From Streptomyces sp. ISL-12 (lineage in GTDB: Bacteria; Actinomycetota; Actinomycetes; Streptomycetales; Streptomycetaceae): DNA of 41,687 nucleotides. How positions within the stretch are numbered: position 1 is the first letter of the stretch; each line of letters starts with the position of its first letter. Positions 21,589 through 29,987 of this stretch are shown piece by piece. Where the stretch lies: positions 1-41,687 of the forward strand of contig NZ_JAGGOO010000138.1 of assembly GCF_018614415.1 (NCBI RefSeq), read 5' to 3'. The notes under the pieces were generated by a model. That model saw only the letters and a list, made by a program, of their open reading frames with translations. It made no database searches and was not told where the DNA came from. A program made the position numbers and the translations under genes.

Positions 21589-23253
21589 TCACGTCGGGTC
21601 GAGGTCGTGGCTGCGCAGCCACGCCAGCGGGTCGATCGCCGAGCCGCCGGAGGGGCGCACCTCGAAGTGCAGGTGCGGGCCGGTCGAGTTGCCGGAGTTG
21701 CCGGAGTACGCGATCGCGTCCCCGGCCTTGACGGTCGTACCGGAGGCGACCTGGTAGCTGGAGAGGTGGCAGTACCACGTCTCCGTGCCGTCCTTCGCCG
21801 TCACGATCATCATGTTTCCGTACGCGCTGTTGTACTGGGTGCGGACGGTGCCGTCGGTCGCGGCCATGACCGTCGTGCCGTACGAGACGGGGAAGTCGAT
21901 GCCGGAGTGGACGGACATCCAGTTGATGCCGGACTGGCCGTAGTAGGCGCTGAGCCCGTGCTGGGCCACGGGGAGCGCGAACTTGGGGCGCAGTCGCTCC
22001 TTGCGCGCCGCCTCCTGCGCCGCGCGCTTCTTCTCCGCCGCCTGCTCGGCCTTGAGGTCGATGCGCTCCTGGGTACGGCTGGCCCGGTCGGCGAAGTCGT
22101 CGGCACCTGCGGAGAGACTGGCGAGCTGGGTGTCGAGCTTGTTGTTGGCGGCGGACGGTTTCACCGCCTGGGTCTGAGTGTCCGACGCCGAGGCCGTGTT
22201 CTCCTTGTTTCCGTCGCCGTTCAGGCCGTCGACGGAGGCGGCGGCGATACCGGCCACGCCCATCACACAGGCCGAGGGCACGGCGATGGTCAGCAGCGCG
22301 GAACGCTTGGCGGGCTGGCGGCGGCGCGAACGGGATCCGCTCCGGGAAGCCGCGCGGGCGGCGGCGCGGGTGCCGGGCGCCTGCGGCGCGTCAGCGGCCG
22401 GTGCGGTCTCTTCCTGCTCCTCCAGAAGCGGCGCGACGGTGGGGAGTTCGCCGGTGGCGGCGAGGCCGTCGTCCGGACCGGCGTCGTGCGGGTCGCTCTG
22501 GGGGTGGTTCTGCGGGTTGTCCTCGGCGGTTCCGTCGTGCGTCGGCGTGCCGTCGGTGTTCCACTGGGTGGCGTCGTACGCGCCGGTGTCGAAGGTCTGC
22601 GTGCCCCAGTCCCACTGCTGGGTCTGGTCGGCGGGGTCCAACGGGGCCGGGGCGGAGGCCGGTGCGCCGGACTGGTCGATCTGGTCGGGCTGGAGCCAGG
22701 CGGTGCTGTCCCATTGGCCGCTGGTGTCCGGGGCTCCCGGCTGTGGCGGCACGGTGGGCAGGGGCTGACAGCCGTCCGCCCAGGTGGTGGTGTCGAAAGC
22801 CCCGGTGTCGTACGTGGCGTGATGCTGAGCGGCGTACGCGTCGTAGTTCAGGGTCTGGTGGCCGCCGGTGTCCAGGAGCTGGTGCCCGCCGGTGTCCAGC
22901 GCGTGGTGGCTGCCGGTGTCCAGGGTCTGGTGGCTTCCGGTCCACTGGGTGGTGTCGTACGTGCCGGTCGTGTCGTAGGCGGCATACGCGCCGGTCGTGT
23001 CGTACGTGGCCGTGGCGGCAGCCGCGGCAGTCGTGGCCGCGGCGTACGGAGCGGTCTCGTATTCGCCGGTGTTCTGACCCGGGAGACTGCCGAAGAGCGG
23101 ATCCGAGGCAAAACCAGTGGTGTCGTAGCCGTTGTACGTGGTGAGGTCGCCGTACTGGGCTTCCTGGATGCCGTACGACGCGTAGTGCGCCGAGGCGGCT
23201 TCGGAAGCCGCGGCCGGGGCGGTGGGGGTCCCCGACGGGTGACGGTCGTTCAC
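21589..23253 (-). CDS. M23 (LytM/DD-endopeptidase) family protein with repetitive N-terminal region
   Basis: This 554-residue membrane-anchored wall endopeptidase probably cleaves peptide cross-bridges. The first 280 residues are low-complexity, Tyr/Thr/Asp/Gln-rich, with YDTTG and LDTGGHQ-like repeats, and are predicted to be cytoplasmic. An Arg/Ser-rich stretch and one membrane helix (ALLTIAVPSACVMGVAGIAA, about 320) follow, then a short coiled-coil (AEQAAEKKRAAQEAARKERL). The C-terminal peptidase domain has the metal ligands H and D in SVHSGIDFPVSYG (about 447) and HxH in TGPHLHFEVRPSGG (about 527). The zinc-site pattern is complete, so it should be active. GTG 23253 is used because the preceding 26 codons include no better start and an AG-rich segment lies just upstream. 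Confidence 0.88.
   Translation of the reverse strand: MNDRHPSGTPTAPAAASEAASAHYASYGIQEAQYGDLTTYNGYDTTGFASDPLFGSLPGQNTGEYETAPYAAATTAAAAATATYDTTGAYAAYDTTGTYDTTQWTGSHQTLDTGSHHALDTGGHQLLDTGGHQTLNYDAYAAQHHATYDTGAFDTTTWADGCQPLPTVPPQPGAPDTSGQWDSTAWLQPDQIDQSGAPASAPAPLDPADQTQQWDWGTQTFDTGAYDATQWNTDGTPTHDGTAEDNPQNHPQSDPHDAGPDDGLAATGELPTVAPLLEEQEETAPAADAPQAPGTRAAARAASRSGSRSRRRQPAKRSALLTIAVPSACVMGVAGIAAASVDGLNGDGNKENTASASDTQTQAVKPSAANNKLDTQLASLSAGADDFADRASRTQERIDLKAEQAAEKKRAAQEAARKERLRPKFALPVAQHGLSAYYGQSGINWMSVHSGIDFPVSYGTTVMAATDGTVRTQYNSAYGNMMIVTAKDGTETWYCHLSSYQVASGTTVKAGDAIAYSGNSGNSTGPHLHFEVRPSGGSAIDPLAWLRSHDLDPT
22855..22945. repeat. 24-bp in-frame repeat within the M23 gene
   Basis: Units anchored by CCGGTGTCC at 22865, 22889, 22913 and a diverged copy at 22937 repeat every 24 bases. 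They encode repeated LDTGGHQ-type octapeptides in the cytoplasmic head of the M23 protein, and length could vary between strains without a frameshift. Confidence 0.8.
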
Positions 23254-23507
23254 CAACTTCTCTTTCGCCTCGACAACAGGGGCTGCCAGAGCAGTGCGGC
23301 GACTGTACCCGGCGGTACGCGGGCGCGACAATCTTCCTCAGGTTTCACTCGCGCAGGAAACGGGCAATCGGCCGTGATTCGGCGGACTGCGGGCACGGGT
23401 TTGGCCTTGTGTTCGAGAGTTGTTCGATGGGTCGGTCGTGGGTGAACGTCTTTTTATGTTCGGTGGACGCGCGGTGGATGCCGGATGCGTGGCCTGTCAG
23501 GCGGCTG

Positions 23508-24521
23508 TCAGGCGACGGTGAGCCCGGTGGGGCCTGCGGAGCCGGTCGGGTCGTCGGGGTCCGCCTCCGACGGTGCGCTGATATGACTCGCGTCGAGAGC
23601 CTGCCGGATTCCGGTTGCCACCGCGGGGTGAACCGGCAGGGCCAGATGGCCGATGCCGCTGACCCGCACGTTCTGCGTCAGCAGGTCCGGGTGGTCCAGG
23701 CGGGCCGCCTCCAGTGGAACCATCAGCGGGTCCAGGTCGCTCCAGAAGCTGACGAAGCGGGTACGGCAGCCGGGCGCGGGGCGGGCCAGTTCCTCGATCA
23801 CCGGAGAGCCGGGGCGCATCTGGCGCACGATCGGGTGCGCGTTGGCCAGCGGCGCCACGCGGGTGCCGGTGTGCGGGGTGCCGAGGGTCACCAGCATCCG
23901 GACGCGCCGGTCACCGCCGAGGCGCTGGACGTAGTACCGCGCGATCAGCCCGCCGAGACTGTGCCCGACGATGTCCACCTGGTCCTTGCCCGTGCGCTCG
24001 CAGATGTCCTCCAGGTGCCGGCCCAGCAACTCCGCCGCGGTGCGTATGTCGCAGGTCAGCGGCGAGTAGTTGAGCGACTCGACCTGCTGCCTGCCGTGCT
24101 GCGCCAAGCTGCGGCGGAGCAGGACGAAGACGGACCGGTTGTCGATGAAGCCGTGCAGCAGGACGACCGGAGGACGGTTCTCGGCCTGCGTCGGCAGTCG
24201 CGGGGGTGCGATGGAGGTTCCGGCGGCGGTGCGGTCGTCGGGGGCGGGGTTCTCGGTGGTGGTAGCGGTGGCGGTGTCGGCGTCGTCGTGCGTGGCGGAG
24301 GGCTGTCGGCCTGGCGAGGCCGGGGCGGGCAGCGTCGGGGCCGCCCGGCGCTCCTGGATGATGCCCGAGGGGTAGAGGATGACGTGCCCCGCCAGGATCG
24401 CGATCTCCAGGGCCGTCGCCTTCAGCAGGCCCATGGACACGCCCGCTACCTTCACCGGCAGAACCGGTGCGAGCCGCTGACACAGCGGACGAAAGGGCTG
24501 CACTGCCCAGCTGACCTTCAT
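23508..24521 (-). CDS. Membrane-anchored alpha/beta hydrolase, lipase-like
   Basis: This 337-residue alpha/beta hydrolase is probably a secreted or membrane-attached triacylglycerol lipase/esterase. The N-terminus has a hydrophobic stretch (SMGLLKATALEIAILAGHVI) that could anchor it. A 60-residue Ala/Thr/Pro/Asp-rich linker follows, then the catalytic domain. The oxyanion strand is PPVVLLHGFIDNRSVF (about 118), the nucleophile elbow is DIVGHSLGGLIARYY (about 183), and the LGTPHTGTRVAPLA loop is characteristic of the Streptomyces/Pseudomonas lipase class 1 group. A histidine in VSGIGHLALPVHP (about 294) is the likely third triad member. GGGAGG lies six bases before ATG 24521. It lies 254 bases downstream of the M23 gene start on the same strand and is probably transcribed independently of it. 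Confidence 0.85.
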   Translation of the reverse strand: MKVSWAVQPFRPLCQRLAPVLPVKVAGVSMGLLKATALEIAILAGHVILYPSGIIQERRAAPTLPAPASPGRQPSATHDDADTATATTTENPAPDDRTAAGTSIAPPRLPTQAENRPPVVLLHGFIDNRSVFVLLRRSLAQHGRQQVESLNYSPLTCDIRTAAELLGRHLEDICERTGKDQVDIVGHSLGGLIARYYVQRLGGDRRVRMLVTLGTPHTGTRVAPLANAHPIVRQMRPGSPVIEELARPAPGCRTRFVSFWSDLDPLMVPLEAARLDHPDLLTQNVRVSGIGHLALPVHPAVATGIRQALDASHISAPSEADPDDPTGSAGPTGLTVA

Positions 24522-25016
24522 GGCCGGCCTCCCGTCGGCACGCGGAAGAACGCCTCTGTCTCCCGTGTGCCCTCATGGAGAGACGTGACACGGGTGCCGG
24601 GCGGTGCAATGGGGTAGTGCGTGACTTCTGTGAGGGGTGGGGTCCGGCGTACCAGTGATGAGCTGGTGGTTCGCTTAATCCGTTGGTGCTTCGGTGGTGT
24701 GCCGGTGGTGATTGTGGTGTGTCACCGGTGGTGTGCGGGTGGTGAGCGGGCATCCCGTGTGCTGTGTGTCCCGCGTACCGTCCCGTGCTGTGCGTGTCCC
24801 CGTGTTCACTGCCCGTGCGCTGTGCCGCCCGGTGCGTCCGTGTCGGGCGCGGCTCTCCTTGCGCGCGCTCCCGCCGATGGTCGGAACGCTGCGCGGTCAA
24901 TATGTTCTTCTGTGTGATTTCCCCCTCGGTGTCCACCGCGAAACTGCCGGTTGCGGGATGCTGGAGATAACGTTCGTTCACTTCATCAGAGGTCGCTTCA
25001 TGTCGTGGAGGCAGTG
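24522..25016. other. Gene-free region upstream of icmB
   Basis: This is about 495 bases between divergent lipase (-) and icmB (+) genes. The middle (24640-24790) is GT-rich and simple, with many GTGTG and GGTGGTG runs and one CCGGTG...CACCGG inverted repeat (about 24701-24728). I find no convincing coding frame, no tRNA and no riboswitch that I recognise; in particular no cobalamin (B12) riboswitch blocks are visible before icmB. Confidence 0.5.
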
Positions 25017-25433
25017 ATGGGCGTGGCAGCCGGACCGATCCGAGTGGTGGTGGCCAAACCGGGGCTCGACGGCCATGATCGAGGGGCCAAGGTGATCGCG
25101 CGGGCGCTGCGCGACGCGGGTATGGAGGTCATCTACACCGGGCTCCATCAGACCCCCGAGCAGATCGTCGACACCGCGATCCAGGAGGACGCCGACGCGA
25201 TCGGCCTGTCCATCCTCTCGGGTGCGCACAACACGCTCTTCGCCGCCGTGATCGACCTCCTCCAGGAACGGGACGCGGCGGACATCCTGGTCTTCGGGGG
25301 CGGGATCATTCCGGAGGCCGACATCCGGCCGTTGAAGGAGAAGGGCGTCGCGGCGATCTTCACCCCTGGCGCGACCACGACGTCGATCGTGGAATGGGTG
25401 CGGGAGAACGCGCGGCAGCCCGCGGAGGCGTGA
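25017..25433 (+). CDS. icmB: Isobutyryl-CoA mutase small subunit (cobalamin-binding)
   Basis: This 138-residue B12-binding subunit of adenosylcobalamin-dependent isobutyryl-CoA mutase would work with a large subunit (IcmA, not in this window) to interconvert isobutyryl-CoA and n-butyryl-CoA. The cofactor motif DxHxxG is seen as KPGLDGHDRGAKVIARALRD near residue 21, where histidine coordinates cobalt base-off. The later strand LSILSGAHNTLFAAVIDLLQ and ILVFGGGIIPEADI complete the Rossmann-like domain with the S-x-L and GG motifs. GGAGG is five bases before ATG 25017, and the protein starts MGVAAGPIRVVVAKPG, as in known IcmB. Stand-alone placement away from icmA is usual in Streptomyces. Confidence 0.93.
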   Translation: MGVAAGPIRVVVAKPGLDGHDRGAKVIARALRDAGMEVIYTGLHQTPEQIVDTAIQEDADAIGLSILSGAHNTLFAAVIDLLQERDAADILVFGGGIIPEADIRPLKEKGVAAIFTPGATTTSIVEWVRENARQPAEA

Positions 25434-25505
25434 GGGGCAGGAGGGGAATGGAGAGGCAGGGGCCGGCGAGGAGCGGGCGGGCGCGGTACGGCGGGCGGCT
25501 GCACG

Positions 25506-27158
25506 TCAGCGTGGCCTCTGGGCGCGAGGAACGTCCGTGAGGGCCGGGCCCGGCTCCAGTTCCTCCGCCATCGTCGCGCGCAGCCGCAACGTGGTGACCA
25601 GGCGCTGGAACGCCTCCGCCCAGTACCCGCCGGCTCCCGGCGACGCGTCCTCCGGCTCGTCCGGTATCGCCGACAGCCCGTCGAAGCGGTCCGCCTCGGA
25701 GGGGTCGAGACACCGTTCAGCCAGGCCCATGACTCCGCTGAAGCTCCAGGGGTAATTCCCCGCGTCCCGAGCGATGTTGAGGGCGTCGACCACCGCCCGT
25801 CCCAGCGGCGCGGCCCACGGCACCGCGCAGACCCCGAGGAGTTGGAACGCCTCGGACAGACCGTGCGTGGCGATGAACCCCGCGACCCACTCGGCCCGTT
25901 CGGCGGCGGCCAGGACACCGAGGAGCTTGGCCCGCTCGGCCAGGGACACCGCGCCCGGCCCTCCGGCCTCGGGTGCCGTGGGTGAGCCGAGCAGCGCCCG
26001 TGCCCACGCGGTGTCCCGCTGGCGTACGGCCGCCCGGCACCACGCGGCGTGCACCTCGCCCTGCCAGTCGTCCGCCACCGGGAGCGTGACGATCTCCTGG
26101 GGCGTCCGTCCGCCCAAGCGCCGGGTCCACGTCGGGAGAGGCGCCGCTTCCAGCAACTGGCCCAGCCACCAGGACCGCTCGCCCCGTCCGTTGGGGGGCT
26201 TGGGGACGACACCGTCGCGCTCCATGCCCGCGTCGCACTCGTGCGGTGTCTCCACGACGATCGTCGGGGCGGTCCGTGTGCGGTCGATGGACACGCAGGT
26301 CACCGCCCTCGCGGCCATCCGCTCCGCGAGTGCCGAAGCCGGCAGCGCCGACAGCAGCTCCGCCGCCGTCGCCCGTACGTTGCGGCTGCGGTCGGCGAGC
26401 GCCTGCTCCAGGAACGGTTCGTCGTCCGGGCCGAGGCCCGTGCGGAGCGAGTCGAGGAACATCAGGCGGTCCTCGGCCCGTTCCGTCGCCCAGGTGGTGG
26501 CGAGCAGGTCGCGGGCGCCGGCGGGGTGCCGGGCGCGCAGGGACGAGAGGAGTGCGACCCGCTCGGCGAACAGGCCCTCTTCCCACAGCCGGCGAACCCG
26601 GTCCGTCTCCTCCGGGGGCGGCAGCGCGGAGTCGCCGCCCGGTGCCGCGCGCAGGGCGAACCGCCAGTCCGGGTTCAGCCGCGCCAGCCACAAGGCGCGG
26701 GGACCGGCGAATTCCAGGGCCGCCGGGCGCAGGTCGGTCCGTCCGCGCGCCGCGTCCAGCAGGGCGGGCAGTGCCTCCGGCGGGGCCGCGTACCCGTGGT
26801 CGTTCGCCGCCGCCAGCCACTGGGGCAGCAGCTCCATGAGATCCGGGGCCGACCCGCGCCGGCCGCCGCCCGTGCCGGGACGGTCCGTGAGCAGCAGGGC
26901 GAGCCTGCGGGCGGCGGCCTCCGGCAGGGGCGGACGGTGATCGGCGGGGGCCGGCGCCGGACGCTCCGCCGACCGGGCGGGACGCAGGGAGGCCCTTCTG
27001 CGGACGGTCTCCAGGGCCGCCGCGTCCAGCAGGGCCGTCGGAGCGTGCGGGCCGGGTGCGCAGCCTGGCGGAGTACGCCGTTCCGTGCCGAGCAGGGCCG
27101 CGGTGACCAGCTCCTCCCAGACGGGCGGCGCGGTCGCGGGCGCGGATGTCCTGGACAT
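25506..27158 (-). CDS. DUF5691 protein with HEAT-like repeats (MoxR/VWA system component)
   Basis: This 550-residue protein of unknown biochemical function is found beside SWIM, MoxR-AAA+, DUF5682 and VWA genes. The N-terminus, PVWEELVTAALLGTERRTPP, is the conserved opening of the family. The interior is alpha-helical with HEAT-type units such as LEQALADRSRNVRATAAELL, typical of protein-protein scaffolds. Segments LWEEGLFAERVALLSSLRAR and TWTRRLGGRTPQEIVTLPVA are conserved-looking but carry no catalytic motif I can identify. It is transcribed away from the AAA+ gene, downstream of the SWIM gene, with 149 bases between them containing a 24-bp repeat. ATG 27158 has AAGGAA six bases upstream. 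Role in the complex (adaptor or substrate recognition) is inference. Confidence 0.78.
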   Translation of the reverse strand: MSRTSAPATAPPVWEELVTAALLGTERRTPPGCAPGPHAPTALLDAAALETVRRRASLRPARSAERPAPAPADHRPPLPEAAARRLALLLTDRPGTGGGRRGSAPDLMELLPQWLAAANDHGYAAPPEALPALLDAARGRTDLRPAALEFAGPRALWLARLNPDWRFALRAAPGGDSALPPPEETDRVRRLWEEGLFAERVALLSSLRARHPAGARDLLATTWATERAEDRLMFLDSLRTGLGPDDEPFLEQALADRSRNVRATAAELLSALPASALAERMAARAVTCVSIDRTRTAPTIVVETPHECDAGMERDGVVPKPPNGRGERSWWLGQLLEAAPLPTWTRRLGGRTPQEIVTLPVADDWQGEVHAAWCRAAVRQRDTAWARALLGSPTAPEAGGPGAVSLAERAKLLGVLAAAERAEWVAGFIATHGLSEAFQLLGVCAVPWAAPLGRAVVDALNIARDAGNYPWSFSGVMGLAERCLDPSEADRFDGLSAIPDEPEDASPGAGGYWAEAFQRLVTTLRLRATMAEELEPGPALTDVPRAQRPR

Positions 27159-27205
27159 GCGGTTCCTTTTCCTGGAGAGGGTGGGGGCGGGTGTCTGAAA
27201 TCCGG

Positions 27206-27253
27206 AGGAGGTGGATCGTTGGGGATCGGAGGAGGCGGATCGTTGGGGACCGG
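27206..27253. repeat. 24-bp direct repeat, two copies
   Basis: Two adjacent 24-bp units beginning AGGAGGYGGATCGTTGGGGA differ at only two or three positions. They lie between the SWIM gene and the DUF5691 gene on their common strand. Shorter, related GGGGA/CCGG pieces continue on either side. Confidence 0.82.
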
Positions 27254-27307
27254 AGAGGGCGGGCTCTCCCGGGAAGAGCAGCGGAGTCCGGAGGAGGGCA
27301 GGGTGGG

Positions 27308-28669
27308 TCAGTGCAGTGGCACCGCCGGGCCCGGGCCGGTCGGCCAGGCCGTCAGCGGGGTGAAGCCCCGGTGGCCGCACTCGCCGAAGACCTTGACGGG
27401 CGCGCCGCCCGACAGCGCGACCAGGCGCCACAGACCTGGGCGGTTGCGGGCCGTGGGCGTGAGGGGCAGGGCCGTGTCGCCGTCGGCGTCCGCCAGTTGC
27501 CAGCCGTCGCCGTCCGGCACCGGTATGACCCCGTCCAGCGTCACCGGGACGGAATCCAGCCAAGGATCGTCACGCAGGGCCTCGCCGTAGCGGGCGGCTG
27601 CCCGGGACGTACTGATTCCCGGGGGACGTCTCTCTGTCACGGCGGGCGGGGCGAGCCGCTCGCCCAGGGACGCCCGGTACTGGCCGGCTCCCGGATAAGG
27701 GGACACCTCCGTCTCCAGTGCCAGTCCCACCGGCAGCGCGAGCTCCGGGGCCCGGCCGGCGGCTCCGTAGGAGAGGAGCAGGGCGGTGCGGTCCGATTCG
27801 GTCCCGTAGAGCCAGACCCGGCGCGTGGTCAGCCGCGCGTCCGCCGTGTCGTACTGGGCGAGGACCAGCCACCGGTCGCGGACGGCCGGTCCGTCCGGCG
27901 AGGCGGGCAGACCCACCCGCGAGCGGACCGTCGCCGCCAGCCCCTCCGGCAGACGGTCACGGCGCAGCCAGCCCCGGTCGAGCAGGTGGAGCAGGGCACA
28001 CTCCTCCAGCAGCCGGACCGGCCAGCCGGATCCGGACGACGGGATCGAACCCAACTCGCGGGCCCGGGCGGCGAGTCCGGGAGCCTGGGCGTCGACCATG
28101 CGGGCCGCGGTCTCCTCCCACAGCTCGTATCCGGCCGTCTCCGCGCCGGCCAGACCGCCGCGCAGCAGGTCTGTCAGGCGCTGCTCCAACTCAGTGGCGC
28201 CCGCCGAGATCCGCTCGGCCCGGCGCTCCGCCCGGCGCCGCGCCGCCTCCGGATCAGCGGACGCGGAACCGGAGCCGGAACCCGAAGTCTCCGCCCGTCC
28301 CTTCCGCTCCGCTTTCCCCCGCCGCGTCGACAGCCACTGCTCCGCCCAGTCCGGTGCCTGGGCCGACGGCACCGCGCCGTCCCCACCCGTCCAGAGCAGG
28401 AGCAGACCGAGCGCGTGCTTGCACGGGAACTTGCGGCTCGGACAACTGCATTTGTACGCGGGCCCGTTCGCGCCCGCGAGATCGACGACCGTCTGGTACG
28501 GCTTGCTGCCGCTGCCCTTGCACAGTCCCCACAGCGCCCCTTCGTCGGTACATCCCGCCCCGGACCACGGCCCTGCCGCGCCGAGTTTGCTTCCCGCTTT
28601 GCGTGACGCCGCGTCAGGCGCCAGTGCCAGCACCTGGTCCGCCGTCCAGCGCTCCCCCTGCTGAGTCAT
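27308..28669 (-). CDS. SWIM zinc-finger protein (MoxR/VWA system component)
   Basis: This 453-residue protein opens with RWTADQVLALAPDAASRKAG and then carries the SWIM finger near residues 70-95: cysteines in YKCSCPSRKFPCKH, which fit the CxCxnCxH signature. SWIM domains bind DNA or proteins, and here the finger follows a GSGSKPYQTVVDL lead-in typical of the bacterial YehQ-like family. The remainder is helical, with a variable Gly/Ser/Glu-rich linker (about 120-150). A downstream beta-rich part contains RDRWLVLAQYDTADARLTTR. Its promoter matches the PafBC motif, with TAACTT ending only seven bases before ATG 28669, so the message is effectively leaderless. It diverges from the AAA+ gene through a shared inverted repeat. 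Confidence 0.85.
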   Translation of the reverse strand: MTQQGERWTADQVLALAPDAASRKAGSKLGAAGPWSGAGCTDEGALWGLCKGSGSKPYQTVVDLAGANGPAYKCSCPSRKFPCKHALGLLLLWTGGDGAVPSAQAPDWAEQWLSTRRGKAERKGRAETSGSGSGSASADPEAARRRAERRAERISAGATELEQRLTDLLRGGLAGAETAGYELWEETAARMVDAQAPGLAARARELGSIPSSGSGWPVRLLEECALLHLLDRGWLRRDRLPEGLAATVRSRVGLPASPDGPAVRDRWLVLAQYDTADARLTTRRVWLYGTESDRTALLLSYGAAGRAPELALPVGLALETEVSPYPGAGQYRASLGERLAPPAVTERRPPGISTSRAAARYGEALRDDPWLDSVPVTLDGVIPVPDGDGWQLADADGDTALPLTPTARNRPGLWRLVALSGGAPVKVFGECGHRGFTPLTAWPTGPGPAVPLH

Positions 28670-28676
28670 GCCGTCG

Positions 28677-28759
28677 AAGTTAGGACCTGCCACTGACAAT
28701 CACCCCTCGCGAAGGCGTTTGTGCAGGTCAGGGCGATTGTCAGTGGTGTGGTGCACCGT
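28677..28759. promoter_or_regulatory. Bidirectional PafBC-type damage promoter on a 12-bp inverted repeat
   Basis: CCACTGACAATC (28690-28701) and GATTGTCAGTGG (28735-28746) are perfect reverse complements with centres 45 bases apart. Reading outward, the left arm gives TTGTCAGTG, N8, TAACTT on the minus strand (28699 to 28677), an exact match to TTGTCRGTG-N8-TAnnnT upstream of the SWIM gene. The right arm gives TTGTCAGTG, N8, CACCGT on the plus strand (28737 to 28759), matching all but the T of the -10, upstream of the AAA+ gene. Confidence 0.8.
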
Positions 28760-28802
28760 TGATGTCAGATCCGAACCGGCCGAGCTGGAGGGGGACTCAG
28801 CC

Positions 28803-29987
28803 ATGCCTGTGTCCGCAGAACCGACGTCCGTCGACCCGAGCCAGAACGGGTCCGCGCCCGTGCACACGGACGCGGACACCCAGACATCCGCGGGTGGGCG
28901 GGAGACCGAGCACGCCCTGCGCCCGCACGCCGAGAACGCCTTCGCCGGCGAACTGGCCGCACTCGCCGCGCAGGACGACCGCCCGCGCCCGGCCCGCTGG
29001 AAGCTGTCGCCGTGGGCCGTCGCGACCTACCTGCTCGGCGGCACCCTGCCGGACGGCACGGTGATCACGCCGAAGTACGTGGGTCCGCGCCGCATCGTCG
29101 AGGTCGCCGTCACCACGCTGGCCACCGACCGCGCCCTGCTCCTGCTGGGCGTGCCCGGTACCGCCAAGACCTGGGTGTCCGAGCACCTGGCCGCGGCGGT
29201 CAGCGGCGACTCGACGCTGCTGGTGCAGGGCACGGCCGGCACGCCCGAGGAGGCGATCCGGTACGGCTGGAACTACGCGCAACTGCTCGCCCACGGCCCC
29301 AGCCGGGACGCCCTGGTGCCGAGCCCGGTCATGCGGGCGATGGCCGAGGGGATGACCGCCCGGGTCGAGGAACTGACCCGTATCCCGGCCGACGTGCAGG
29401 ACACGCTCATCACGATCCTGTCGGAGAAGACGCTGCCGATACCGGAGCTGGGCCAGGAGGTGCAGGCGGTCCGCGGCTTCAACCTGATCGCCACGGCCAA
29501 CGACCGGGACCGCGGGGTCAACGACCTGTCCAGTGCCCTGCGCCGCCGCTTCAACACCGTCGTACTGCCGCTGCCGGAGAGCCCTGAGGCCGAGGTCGAG
29601 ATCGTCTCGCGTCGCGTCGACCAGATCGGCCGCTCCCTCGACCTGCCCGCCGCGCCCGACGGCATCGACGAGATCCGCCGCGTCGTCACCGTCTTCCGTG
29701 AACTGCGCGACGGGGTGACGACCGACGGACGCACCAAGCTGAAGTCGCCCAGCGGCACACTGTCCACGGCCGAGGCGATCTCCGTCGTCACCGGCGGTCT
29801 CGCGCTGGCCGCGCACTTCGGCGACGGCGTGCTGCGCTCCGGCGACGTCGCGGCCGGCATCCTCGGCGCCGTCGTCCGCGACCCGGCGGCCGACCGCGTC
29901 ATCTGGCAGGAGTACCTGGAGACGGTCGTCCGCGAGCGCGACGGCTGGAAGGACTTCTACCGGGCCTGCCGGGAGGTGAGCGCATGA
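28803..29987 (+). CDS. MoxR-type AAA+ ATPase
   Basis: This 394-residue ring-forming ATPase is predicted to be the motor of a chaperone-like complex with the VWA protein encoded downstream. Residues 1-65 are a polar, probably disordered head. The AAA+ core shows Walker A LLLLGVPGTAKTWVSEHLAA (about 112-130). The region around EELTRIPADVQDTLITILSE is in the Walker B/pore-helix position, and sensor 1 with arginine finger is in FNLIATANDRDRGVNDLSSALRRRF (within 218-245). The C-terminal lid follows. Close kin are the YehL-like MoxR proteins. GGAGGGG is nine bases before ATG 28803. The last ATGA overlaps a short open frame, and DUF5682 follows, giving an AAA+ - DUF5682 - VWA operon driven from the palindromic damage promoter. 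Confidence 0.9.
   Translation: MPVSAEPTSVDPSQNGSAPVHTDADTQTSAGGRETEHALRPHAENAFAGELAALAAQDDRPRPARWKLSPWAVATYLLGGTLPDGTVITPKYVGPRRIVEVAVTTLATDRALLLLGVPGTAKTWVSEHLAAAVSGDSTLLVQGTAGTPEEAIRYGWNYAQLLAHGPSRDALVPSPVMRAMAEGMTARVEELTRIPADVQDTLITILSEKTLPIPELGQEVQAVRGFNLIATANDRDRGVNDLSSALRRRFNTVVLPLPESPEAEVEIVSRRVDQIGRSLDLPAAPDGIDEIRRVVTVFRELRDGVTTDGRTKLKSPSGTLSTAEAISVVTGGLALAAHFGDGVLRSGDVAAGILGAVVRDPAADRVIWQEYLETVVRERDGWKDFYRACREVSA

Noticed and set aside
24522..25016. Possible cobalamin riboswitch before icmB
   Set aside because: No B12-box-like block (GCCACTG) or recognisable helix set is visible, and icmB encodes a B12 user rather than a biosynthetic or transport protein.
28677..28759. LexA (SOS) box considered for the divergent promoter
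   Set aside because: No TCGAAC-N4-GTTCGA-like palindrome is present; the repeat fits the LexA-independent motif instead.
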